This document shows positions 36,332 through 44,207 of a stretch of 64,000 bases of DNA, one piece after another. A program made the translations under genes and the position numbers. Below the pieces are notes generated by a model. That model saw only the letters and a list, made by a program, of their open reading frames with translations. It was not told where the DNA came from and made no database searches. Numbering within the stretch: the stretch's first letter is position 1; each line of letters opens with the position of its first letter. This DNA is from Acidovorax sp. NCPPB 4044. GTDB lineage: Bacteria; Pseudomonadota; Gammaproteobacteria; Burkholderiales; Burkholderiaceae_C. The DNA lies in contig NZ_JAMCOS010000001.1 in the NCBI RefSeq assembly GCF_028069655.1, forward strand, positions 3,006,001-3,070,000, written 5' to 3'.

Positions 36332-37287
36332 CAGTACGCCGCCTGCAGCGACACGTAGGCCCCGCGCTGGCGGCGGAAGGCCGTCACGCCCGGCACGACG
36401 CGGCCCAGGTCCACGTAGGCCAGCGTGACCGAGAGGTGCTTGCTGGGCGCCCAGACGATGAAGACGTCGCGCCAGTCGTCCTCGCGCAGGGCATCGCCCA
36501 GGCCCGCGGCCCGGCCCAGCGCGCGCAGGTTGTCGGGCTTGAAGCGCCACTCCGCGCCGATCGCGAGGTCGCGGCGCAGCAGGTAGGCGACGGAGAACTC
36601 GGGCTGCAGCGAGCGGCCCGACTTGCCCGGCCCGCGCGCGCCGAAGCCCAGCAGGCCGTTCTGGTTGGCGTGGGTGGAGCGCAGCGTGGCATGCACGAGC
36701 AGGTTGCGGTCGAGCAGCAGCTTGGTGGCGCTCAGGTAGATGTCGGTGCCTTCGGTGTCGGCGCCCAGGAACTGGATCACGCCGCCGGCCGATGCGGGGT
36801 GCAGGCGCTTGTGCTCCACGCCCACGGCGATCTGCGGCAGGGGCGAGTCGCTGTCGAGGATGGCATCGCCGAGCAGCCGCACCTTGGCGCCGATGATGTC
36901 CATCTTGAGGTGCAGGGCGGGCTCGACGCCGAAGGGCGCCACGCCGTTGAGCGCCACGGCCGGCGCGGCGTCGAAATCCTGCTTGGCCACGGACAGCTCC
37001 ACGCGGTCGTAGAGGCCGAGCGCCAGGCCCGAGCTGGTGAGCCCGAAATCCCGCGTGCGCAGCCGCGTGGTGAAGGCGCTGACGCCGATCTCGCCCTCGG
37101 TGGCGTTGGTGCCGATCACGGCCCAGGGCGTGAGCCCCCCGCCGGCGGCGCCCGAGATGGAACTCACCCCGCCCGTCAGGGGCAGCTTGCCGGTGTCGGC
37201 CACGGCGGATACAGAGAACGCCAGGCCCCAGCAGGCCAGGACCGGCGCGCGGAATGCTCGCTTGGCGAGCCAGCGTCGAAACCTCAT
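36331..37287 (-). CDS. DUF3034 family outer-membrane-like protein
   Basis: A 318-aa exported protein with a signal peptide to about residue 30 (CWGLAFSVSAVADTG). The rest has alternating hydrophobic/polar strands and ends in an aromatic-terminated strand (RGAYVSLQAAY), consistent with a beta-barrel in the outer membrane. It matches the DUF3034 pattern (LTGGVSSISGAAGGGLTPWA; VIGTNATEGEIG). It lies between the anti-sigma factor and the haemoglobin gene on the same strand. Confidence 0.82.
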   Translation of the reverse strand: MRFRRWLAKRAFRAPVLACWGLAFSVSAVADTGKLPLTGGVSSISGAAGGGLTPWAVIGTNATEGEIGVSAFTTRLRTRDFGLTSSGLALGLYDRVELSVAKQDFDAAPAVALNGVAPFGVEPALHLKMDIIGAKVRLLGDAILDSDSPLPQIAVGVEHKRLHPASAGGVIQFLGADTEGTDIYLSATKLLLDRNLLVHATLRSTHANQNGLLGFGARGPGKSGRSLQPEFSVAYLLRRDLAIGAEWRFKPDNLRALGRAAGLGDALREDDWRDVFIVWAPSKHLSVTLAYVDLGRVVPGVTAFRRQRGAYVSLQAAY

Positions 37288-37392
37288 GGACCAACCCTCC
37301 CGCGGCGCAGTATGCCAGCGCCGGTGCGTTTTTCGACCCGTGGTTTTCCTGGAAACGGGCCACCCAAACGCCCCGGATGGGCGCGCGGTCGG

Positions 37393-38190
37393 TCAGGTCA
37401 TGCGTTCGATGAGCGCGCCCTTGAAGAGCACCGGCCCGGTGGGTCCGCGGTCGCCCGGCACGCCGCCCTGGGGCTCCAGGCTGATCGCGAGGGCCGGCAC
37501 GCCATGCACGGCGCTTTCGGGCGCCGGCAGGGTGAGCACCGTCTGGCCGCCGAGCACGCCGAGCGAGCGCGGGCCGCCGCCGGGCGGCAGCGCCCACAGT
37601 TGCAGCGATTTGTCGCTGGCCTCGCGGTAGCCGCCCACGCGCTGCAGCACCAGCGCATTCTTCTGCGCATCGAAGGTCACGAGCATCGAGGGCGCGGCAT
37701 GGTCGTCGGCCAGCACGGCCACGTAGCGCACCTGGGGCGTGGCTTCCAGCTGGCGGCGCAGCTCGGCGATGTGCGCGCCGCTCTCGGTGCGCAGCCGCTG
37801 CTGCAGGCCGGCGCCCACCACCAGGGCGGCCACGGTGGCCACGGCACCTGCCAGCGCCGCGCCGCGCCACAGCGCAAGGCTGCGCAGCCAGCCGCCTTCG
37901 GAGGGTGCGGCCGGCGGGCGGGCGGAGCGCTGGGCCCGCACCGCCTCGCGGGCCTTCTCGGCCTCGATGAGGTTCTGGATGCGCAGCCACACGGCCGGCG
38001 GCGGGGTCTCGGCCGCCTGCAGTTCGGTCAGGCCGGCCCAGCGGCCCTGCCATACCAGCACGGCCGCGCGCACCGTGGCGTGGTCGCGCGCCAAAGCCTC
38101 GAAGCGGCGCCGCGCGCCGCCGCGCAGGGTGCCCAGCGCATAGGCCGCGGCCAGGCGCTCCAGCAATTCAGGGTGGCGATTGAGGTCCAT
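37393..38190 (-). CDS. RskA-type anti-sigma factor
   Basis: A 265-aa membrane-spanning anti-sigma factor. The N-terminal cytoplasmic segment (LERLAAAYALGTLRGGARRR) has the RskA sigma-binding pattern without a zinc HxxxCxxC motif. One transmembrane helix lies at about 110-130 (RGAALAGAVATVAALVVGAG), and the periplasmic domain (YVAVLADDHAAPSMLVTFDA; LQLWALPPGGGPRSLG) is the RskA C-terminal fold. It sits 13 nt after the ECF sigma gene and should hold that sigma factor inactive until a signal triggers release. Confidence 0.88.
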   Translation of the reverse strand: MDLNRHPELLERLAAAYALGTLRGGARRRFEALARDHATVRAAVLVWQGRWAGLTELQAAETPPPAVWLRIQNLIEAEKAREAVRAQRSARPPAAPSEGGWLRSLALWRGAALAGAVATVAALVVGAGLQQRLRTESGAHIAELRRQLEATPQVRYVAVLADDHAAPSMLVTFDAQKNALVLQRVGGYREASDKSLQLWALPPGGGPRSLGVLGGQTVLTLPAPESAVHGVPALAISLEPQGGVPGDRGPTGPVLFKGALIERMT

Positions 38191-38203
38191 GGCCGTCCTG
38201 CCT

Positions 38204-38779
38204 TCACGCGTAGCGCGCCATGCATTCGCGCAGCTTCTCGAGGCTGCGCCGGATCCAGGTCTTCACCGTGCCCAGGGGCAGGTGCAGCTGCTCGGCGAGT
38301 TCGCCGTGGCTCATGTCGCGCAGGTAGGCCAGGCTCACCACCTCGCGCTGCCGGTTCTCCAGGCGGCCCAGGCACTGGTGCAGCGCCGCGGCCTCCTGGC
38401 TGGCCTGGGTGATGTCGGCGGGGGTGGGGTCGCCGTCCTTGAGGGTCTGGGCGACCTCGTCGTCGAACTCCTGGGTGAGCTGCGCGCGCTCGGAGCTGCG
38501 GCGGCGCAGGTGGTCGAGCGCCCGGCTGCGCACGATCAGGCCCATCCAGGCGAGCGGCGGGCTCAGGGTCTCGCGGTAGGTGCCGGCCACGCGCCAGATG
38601 GTGATGAAGGCCTCCTGCAGCACGTCTTCGGCCGCATCGCGCCGGCCCACCACCCGCAGGGCCAGGCCGAACAGCCGCGACGACGTGTGGTCGTAGAGGC
38701 GCTTGAGGGCGGTGTCGTCCCTCCGCGCAACGCATTCGATGAGTTCCATCAGTTCCTGGTCCGTGCAAGGCGTGCTCAT
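38204..38779 (-). CDS. ECF-family RNA polymerase sigma factor (SigK-like)
   Basis: A 191-aa extracytoplasmic-function sigma factor. Region 2 is visible as ALKRLYDHTSSRLFGLALRV followed by GRRDAAEDVLQEAFITIWR; region 4 as VVSLAYLRDMSHGELAEQLH with LGTVKTWIRRSLEKLRECM. Start MSTPCTDQELMELIECVARR is the first good ATG; upstream frame is not protein-like. First gene of sigma/anti-sigma/DUF3034/haemoglobin, divergent from a DUF3455 gene. Confidence 0.92.
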   Translation of the reverse strand: MSTPCTDQELMELIECVARRDDTALKRLYDHTSSRLFGLALRVVGRRDAAEDVLQEAFITIWRVAGTYRETLSPPLAWMGLIVRSRALDHLRRRSSERAQLTQEFDDEVAQTLKDGDPTPADITQASQEAAALHQCLGRLENRQREVVSLAYLRDMSHGELAEQLHLPLGTVKTWIRRSLEKLRECMARYA

Positions 38780-38836
38780 CCGCCCATTGTGATCGAAGGA
38801 CCCGGCGTTTCCACCCGGCCCCAGCCCATGCACGGC

Positions 38837-38864
38837 AATACGGAAACCCCCTGCATGTGGATCC
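38837..38864 (-). promoter_or_regulatory. Candidate ECF promoter of the sigma operon
   Basis: On the minus strand, GGATCC-N16-CGTATT reads toward the sigma gene, whose ATG is 57 bp further. It matches the plus-strand element at 38900-38927 in both hexamers and spacer length, which suggests autoregulation. Confidence 0.5.
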
Positions 38865-38899
38865 AAAACCCTGGTGCACCCCGGGAAATCCCGCGGTGT

Positions 38900-38927
38900 G
38901 AATCCATCCGCGAGGGAGCACCGTAAA
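38900..38927 (+). promoter_or_regulatory. Candidate ECF promoter of the DUF3455 gene
   Basis: GAATCC-N16-CGTAAA points to the DUF3455 gene, leaving a leader of about 145 nt. The 16-bp spacer and the CGTA core of the -10 are shared with the opposite-strand element 35 bp to the left. Confidence 0.5.
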
Positions 38928-39078
38928 GGGGTCACGGCTCCCATAAAACCAGAACACCAGCGCCAGGGAGCCCGCGCCGGACTTGCCAGCGGCGCGGTCG
39001 GATCGGAGGCTCTCCACCGCACGTACTCACCCGTCCTTTTGTCTGATTGTTCTATTCCAACCACCAAGGAGTGTTCCC

Positions 39079-39627
39079 ATGCGAGTCCATCTTCCCCTTG
39101 CCATCGCCGCCACCCTGGGCCTGGCCGCCTGCAGCCACATGGGCGGGGCTTCGACGGCATCCTTCTCGCAATCCGGCCTGCCCGCTCCCGTGCAGGTGCC
39201 CGCCGGCCACAAGGTGGCCATGGAAACCGTGGGCAAGGGCGACATCACCTACGAATGCCGCGCCAAGAAGGACATGCCGTCCGATTACGAATGGGTGTTC
39301 GTCGGCCCCGATGCGCAGCTGTGGGACCGCAAGGGCGCCGCGGTGGGCCGCTACTGGGGCCCGCCCGCCACCTGGGAAAGCAAGGACGGCTCCAAGGTGA
39401 CCGCCACGCAGGTGGCCGTGGCCCCCGCCGGCACGGGCAACATCCCGCTGCAGCTGGTCAAGGCCAACCCCGCCATGGGCGCGGGCGCCATGCAGGGCGT
39501 GACCTACATCCAGCGCGTGGCCACGAAGGGCGGCGTCGCCCCCGCCGCGGCCTGCGCGGCCGGCAATGCGGGCCAGAAGCAGGTGGTGAAATACCAGGCC
39601 GACTACATCTTCTACAAGATGGGTTGA
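39079..39627 (+). CDS. DUF3455 family lipoprotein
   Basis: A 182-aa exported protein with a lipoprotein leader ending LGLAAC (Cys18). The mature part has the DUF3455 landmarks VPAGHKVAMETVGKGDITYE CR, YEWVFVGPDAQLWDRKG and YIQRVATKGGVAP, and a C-terminal Cys likely paired with the early one. AAGGAG precedes the ATG. Divergent from an ECF sigma operon, and probably part of its regulon; biochemical role unknown. Confidence 0.85.
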   Translation: MRVHLPLAIAATLGLAACSHMGGASTASFSQSGLPAPVQVPAGHKVAMETVGKGDITYECRAKKDMPSDYEWVFVGPDAQLWDRKGAAVGRYWGPPATWESKDGSKVTATQVAVAPAGTGNIPLQLVKANPAMGAGAMQGVTYIQRVATKGGVAPAAACAAGNAGQKQVVKYQADYIFYKMG

Positions 39628-39692
39628 TGAGCGGGGCCGCCCTCTGAGGCGCCCTGCACCGCGCGGCAACGCGCGGCGCTCGCAGAAAACCG

Positions 39693-39728
39693 AAAGCCCC
39701 GGCGGCGCCAAGCGCTCCCGGGGCTTTT
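39693..39728. terminator. Bidirectional terminator
   Basis: AAAGCCCCGG pairs with CCGGGGCTTT around a 15-nt loop that has its own short GGCGCC fold. It lies between the convergent DUF3455 and chemoreceptor genes. Confidence 0.75.
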
Positions 39729-39758
39729 GCCTGGGGCTCGCGCCCGGATGGGGCCGCG

Positions 39759-41687
39759 TCAGCCGTTGCGGGAGAGGCGGAACATCGCCACGGTTTCCAC
39801 GAGCTGCTGGGCCTGGGACTTGAGGCTGCTGGCCGCGGCGGCGCTTTCCTCGACCAGCGCGGCGTTCTGCTGCGTGGCGGTGTCCATCTGGCTCACGGCC
39901 TCGCCCACCTGGGCCACGCCGGCGCTCTGCTCGGCGGTGGCGGAGCTGATCTCGCCCACGATGCCGCTCACCTTGCGGATGGATTCGACGATCTCGCCCA
40001 TGGTCGATCCGGCCTGGTCCACCAGCGCCGTGCCATTGGCGACCTGCGACACGCTGGCCGTGATGAGTTCCTTGATCTCCTTGGCGGCGGAGGCGCTGCG
40101 CTGCGCGAGGTTGCGCACCTCGCCGGCCACCACCGCGAAGCCGCGGCCCTGCTCGCCGGCACGCGCGGCTTCCACCGCGGCATTGAGCGCCAGGATGTTG
40201 GTCTGGAACGCGATGCCGTCGATCACGCCGATGATGTCGCCGATGCGCGAGGAGCTGACGTGGATGCCGCGCATCGTCTCGACCACCTGCTGCACCACGG
40301 TGCCGCCCTGCATCGCCACGCCGGCCGCGCTGCGGGCGAGTTCGTCGGCCTGGCGCGCGCTGTCGGCGTTCTGGCGCACGGTCGATCCCAGTTCTTCCAT
40401 CGACGCCGCGGTTTCCTCCAGCGCGCTGGCCTGGCTCTCCGTGCGCTGGCTCAGGTCGGCATTGCCCTGGGCGATCTGCACGCTGGCGCTGGCCACGCTC
40501 TCGGCATTGAGCCGCACGGTGCCCACCACCGCGCTGAGCTTGGCGGTCATCGCGCCCAGCGCATTCAGCAGGCGGGCGACTTCGTCGCGGCCGCGGGCCT
40601 GGACATGGGTGGTCAGGTCGCCGTCGGCCACCGCTTCGGCCAGCCGCACGGCTTCATCGATCGATTGCGTGGTGGAGCGGGTGATCATCACCATCACCCA
40701 CAGCGCCACGGCAGCGAGGCCCGCCAGCACCGCGCCCAGGACCACCATGCCCCGGCGCAGTTGCGCGATCTGCCTGTCGAGGGAGTCCTGCAGCACCTCG
40801 AAGGCCGTGCCCACGAGCATGAACTGCGTGTCGATGATCCGGGTCATGCGCGCCACCCACTCGGGCGACGGCATGCTCAGCGCTTCGGCGCGGATGATGT
40901 TGTCGTCGGCCAGCTTGAAGCCCTCTTCGGCCGCGGCGAGCGCGGCATCGCGGGCCTTCTCGACCGAGGCCGGGAGGCTGCCGCCGGCCGCCAGCTCCAG
41001 CGACTTGCGCGCATCGCCGTGGTACTTGCGCACGCGGTCGGACAGGCTCTCGATGCGCGCCCGCTCCTCGGGTGCCACCTCGCCGCGGGCCAGCACCAGC
41101 GCGCCGCGCGCACGCATCTGCCCCAGCGACTCGGTCAGTTGCGGCAGGTAGGCCAGCACGGCCTTCTGCAGGTAATGGGTGCGCATGTCGGTGTCGCGCG
41201 CCAGGCCCGAGCTGTTGGCCACGTCGTCGATCAGGCTGAGCAGGCGTTCGATGAGGGCGGCGTGCTGCACGTTGCTGTCGGCGCCGCGGATCGTCTTGCC
41301 CGACACGGCAGACGACAGCGTGCGCCAGTCGCCGCGCACGCGCTCCAGCCGCTGCGCCAGCGCATCGTCGTCCAGGCCGGCGAGCGCATCCTTCACGCGC
41401 CCCAGCGAGGCATCGACTTCCGCCTGCTTGGCCTGCCGCGGCGCGGAGGCCGTTTCAGCCCCGCCCAGGAAGGACGCCGACAGGCCCCGGTGCTGCTGCG
41501 TGAGCTGCAGCAGGAGCAGCATTTCCTTGGCCGGGGCCAGGCCCGCGCGCTCGCGCACGGCCGTGTCCACCTGGGCGAGCGTGCCGCGCATGAGCAGCAC
41601 GGTGGGCAGCAGGAACATGGCGAAGGCGATGAGCCCGATCAGCACGAACTTGCGTGAGAACTTCAGATTTCCTATCCACGTGGTCAT
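39759..41687 (-). CDS. Methyl-accepting chemotaxis protein with large helical periplasmic sensor
   Basis: A 642-aa chemoreceptor: TM1 at about 15-36, a helical periplasmic domain to about 345 with a [16 protein letters not shown] segment reminiscent of NIT-type sensors, TM2 at about 350, a HAMP domain ([20 protein letters not shown]), and the cytoplasmic hairpin whose tip contains [37 protein letters not shown]. It ends shortly after the methylation helix, without a CheR-tether pentapeptide. The ATG ([14 protein letters not shown]) was chosen over an in-frame TTG three codons upstream. Confidence 0.92.
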   Translation of the reverse strand: MTTWIGNLKFSRKFVLIGLIAFAMFLLPTVLLMRGTLAQVDTAVRERAGLAPAKEMLLLLQLTQQHRGLSASFLGGAETASAPRQAKQAEVDASLGRVKDALAGLDDDALAQRLERVRGDWRTLSSAVSGKTIRGADSNVQHAALIERLLSLIDDVANSSGLARDTDMRTHYLQKAVLAYLPQLTESLGQMRARGALVLARGEVAPEERARIESLSDRVRKYHGDARKSLELAAGGSLPASVEKARDAALAAAEEGFKLADDNIIRAEALSMPSPEWVARMTRIIDTQFMLVGTAFEVLQDSLDRQIAQLRRGMVVLGAVLAGLAAVALWVMVMITRSTTQSIDEAVRLAEAVADGDLTTHVQARGRDEVARLLNALGAMTAKLSAVVGTVRLNAESVASASVQIAQGNADLSQRTESQASALEETAASMEELGSTVRQNADSARQADELARSAAGVAMQGGTVVQQVVETMRGIHVSSSRIGDIIGVIDGIAFQTNILALNAAVEAARAGEQGRGFAVVAGEVRNLAQRSASAAKEIKELITASVSQVANGTALVDQAGSTMGEIVESIRKVSGIVGEISSATAEQSAGVAQVGEAVSQMDTATQQNAALVEESAAAASSLKSQAQQLVETVAMFRLSRNG

Positions 41688-41977
41688 TATTTGCAACTCA
41701 AAGTAACGTGATCACAACTTGCCGATATGGCAAAAATGGGTTCACGCGGAGCAGGAAAGCCCCATGAATGTGACAGAACGCCCCACCATGGGGCGCAGAT
41801 GCACCAATTTTAGGCTGCCACGGCAAAAATCTGATGTAGGTCAACCGCCTGCTACTGGCTACCTGGGGTCAAATAAGATACTTTTTGTTGCTTTTGGGCA
41901 AAACGTGCTAGGCCGTCCCACTGCCGGGCTGGGCGTGCCAGCCGGCGATGCCCCGCCCCGCGGCATGGGGCGCATCC
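41688..41977. other. Intergenic region between chemoreceptor and lactate dehydrogenase genes
   Basis: 290 bp, AT-richer than the surroundings. It contains a GCCCCATG / CATGGGGC inverted repeat (41759-41794) with a 20-nt loop and no T-run. No reading frame or RNA recognised. Confidence 0.4.
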
Positions 41978-43138
41978 TCACTGCGGAAGGGTGCCGGGCA
42001 GCAGGATGGACCGGTCCACGCGGTGGATGTCGGTGTGCCCGCAGAAGGCCATGGTGATGTCCAGCTCTTTCTGCAGGATCTGCAGCGCGCGCGTCACGCC
42101 GGCCTCGCCGTAGGCGCCCAGCCCGTAGAGGAAGCTGCGCCCGATGAGCGTGCCGCGCGCGCCCAGGGCCCAGGCTTTGAGCACGTCCTGCCCGCCGCGG
42201 ATGCCGCCGTCCATCCAGACCTCGATGCGGCCGCCCACGGCGTCCACGATGCCGGGCAGCGCGTGGATGGACGACGGAGCGCCATCGAGCTGCCGCCCGC
42301 CGTGGTTGCTCACGATGAGGGCGTCCGCACCGCTCGCCACGGCCAGGCGGGCGTCTTCCGCGTCCATGATGCCCTTGAGGATCAGCTTGCCGCCCCAGCG
42401 CTTCTTGATCCATTCGATGTCGTGCCAGTTGAGCCGCGGGTCGAACTGCTCGGCAGTCCACGCGGCCAGCGACGACATGTCGCCCACGCCCCGGGCATGG
42501 CCCACGATGTTGCCGAAGCTGCGCCGCTTCGTCCCCAGCATGCCGAGGCACCAGCGCGGCCTGGTCGCCAGGTCGAGCAGGTTGGCCAGCGTGGGCCGGG
42601 GCGGCGTGGAGAGGCCGTTCTTGATGTCCTTGTGGCGCTGGCCCAGGATCTGCAGGTCCAGCGTGATCTGCAGTGCCGAGACGCCGGCCGCCTTGGCGCG
42701 GTCGATCAGCCGCTCGACGAAATCGCGGTCGCGCATCACGTACACCTGGAACCAGAAACCCGGGCCGGCGTGCTGCGCCACGTCCTCGATGGAGCAGATG
42801 CTCATGGTGGAGAGCGTGAACGGCACGCCGAAGGCCCGCGCCGCGCGGGCGCCGAGGATCTCGCCGTCGGCATGCTGCATGCCCGTGAGGCCCGTGGGCG
42901 CGATCGCCACGGGCATGGCCACCGGCTGCCCGACCATGGTGGTGCGCGTGGTGCGGTTCTCCATGTTCACCGCCACGCGCTGGCGCAGCCGGATCTTCTG
43001 GAAGTCTTCCGAGTTGGCGCGGTAGGTGCTCTCGGTGTAGGAGCCGGAGTCGGCGTAGTCGTAGAACATGCGCGGCACGCGGCGTTGCGCGGCGGCGCGC
43101 AGGTCTTCGATGCAGGTGATGCGGGAGAGATCGGCCAC
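41978..43138 (-). CDS. lldD: L-lactate dehydrogenase (FMN-dependent, quinone-linked)
   Basis: A 386-aa member of the FMN alpha-hydroxy-acid dehydrogenase family. It oxidises L-lactate to pyruvate at the inner membrane, passing electrons to quinone. Visible motifs: RRVPRMFYDYADSGSYTEST near the start, IAPTGLTGMQHADGE, and the active-site SNHGGRQLDGAPSSIHALP (catalytic His) followed by EVWMDGGIRGGQDVLKA. Length and motifs fit LldD; the related mandelate or glycolate-type enzymes cannot be excluded. No lldP or regulator is adjacent. Confidence 0.88.
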   Translation of the reverse strand: MADLSRITCIEDLRAAAQRRVPRMFYDYADSGSYTESTYRANSEDFQKIRLRQRVAVNMENRTTRTTMVGQPVAMPVAIAPTGLTGMQHADGEILGARAARAFGVPFTLSTMSICSIEDVAQHAGPGFWFQVYVMRDRDFVERLIDRAKAAGVSALQITLDLQILGQRHKDIKNGLSTPPRPTLANLLDLATRPRWCLGMLGTKRRSFGNIVGHARGVGDMSSLAAWTAEQFDPRLNWHDIEWIKKRWGGKLILKGIMDAEDARLAVASGADALIVSNHGGRQLDGAPSSIHALPGIVDAVGGRIEVWMDGGIRGGQDVLKAWALGARGTLIGRSFLYGLGAYGEAGVTRALQILQKELDITMAFCGHTDIHRVDRSILLPGTLPQ

Positions 43139-43256
43139 GGCGGCAACTCCTTGCGGGAACGGTAACGGGCAGCGGGGAAGGCAGCCATCCTAGCCCCGGC
43201 GGCGCGGGGGCTGCGTGAAGGATGCTGGCCGGGGATCGGGATTTCCGGCGCGGCCG

Positions 43257-44117
43257 TCAGCGCCGCGCGAGCGCCACGCCCGCGATGGCCACGGCGAACC
43301 CCACGATCTGCAGGGCCGTGAGCGTCTCGCCGAAGATGGCCCAGGCCTGCACGGCCGACAGGGGCGGCACGGCCAGCACCAGGGCCGCCGTGCGCGTGGC
43401 CTCGCCATGGCGCATGAGCCAGATGAGCAGCGTCGCGCCGCCGATGGACAGCACCAGCACGGCGTACGCGAGGTAGCCCCACAGCAGCGGCGAGCCGTCC
43501 CAGCGCGGCGTGCCGAAGGCCACGGCCAGGGGCACCAGCACCGCGATGGCGCCCAGGTTCTGCACGGCGCTGGCGCTGCGCAGGTCGCCCGCGGCCAGCG
43601 GCGATTTCTGCACCATCGATCCCACGGTGAGCGCCAGGATGCTGCCCGCCGCCGCCAGCAGCACGGGCAACGGCAGCGCCGCCGCGCCGGCGCTCACGGC
43701 CAGGCGCGGCCACAGCACCATGGCCACCCCGCCGAAACCCAGGGCCAGGCCCGCCCAGGTGGCGGGCTTCAACCGGCCCTGGAGCACCGTCACCGCGATG
43801 AGCGCCGTGAACAGCGGCTGCAGCGCCCCGATGAGCGCCATCACGCCGGACGGCAACCCCTGCGACATGGCCCACCAGCTCGGCCCCACGTAGAGGCCGT
43901 TCATGAGCGCACCGGCCGCCAGGTGCAGGGCGATGCGCCCAGCCCCGCGCGGCCAGGCCACGCGCGCCCAGAGCGCTGCGGCGCCGAACAGCACGGCCAC
44001 GCCCACGAAGCGCGCGGCCAGGAACCAGAAGGGATCGGCATGCGCCGATACGCCCCGGCCCACCAGGAAGCCCGTGGACCAGATGACGACGAAGAGCACG
44101 GGAGCGATGGCGTTCAT
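43257..44117 (-). CDS. EamA/DMT-family transporter
   Basis: A 286-aa polytopic protein with about ten transmembrane helices arranged as two EamA repeats (FVVIWSTGFLVGRGVSAHAD at the first; SVQNLGAIAVL onward the second). DMT exporters move amino acids or metabolites; substrate unknown. Lies alone between lldD and pbpC, all on the minus strand. Confidence 0.88.
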   Translation of the reverse strand: MNAIAPVLFVVIWSTGFLVGRGVSAHADPFWFLAARFVGVAVLFGAAALWARVAWPRGAGRIALHLAAGALMNGLYVGPSWWAMSQGLPSGVMALIGALQPLFTALIAVTVLQGRLKPATWAGLALGFGGVAMVLWPRLAVSAGAAALPLPVLLAAAGSILALTVGSMVQKSPLAAGDLRSASAVQNLGAIAVLVPLAVAFGTPRWDGSPLLWGYLAYAVLVLSIGGATLLIWLMRHGEATRTAALVLAVPPLSAVQAWAIFGETLTALQIVGFAVAIAGVALARR

Positions 44118-44207
44118 GGGATCACCGGCATACCGCGCGCGGGGTTGCGCCGCGCGGCGGACAAAGGACAGGGCACGGCGCGGGGCCGCGCATCCGGGGG
44201 ACGCGCG

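Noticed and set aside
41700..41735. TCAAAGTA and GCCGATAT resembling a sigma-28 (FliA) promoter near a chemoreceptor
   Set aside because: Spacer is 15 bp instead of about 11, and it points away from the chemoreceptor gene with no gene downstream on that strand.
41759..41794. GCCCCATG/CATGGGGC inverted repeat as terminator of lldD
   Set aside because: Loop of 20 nt and no T-run; about 185 bp from the lldD stop.
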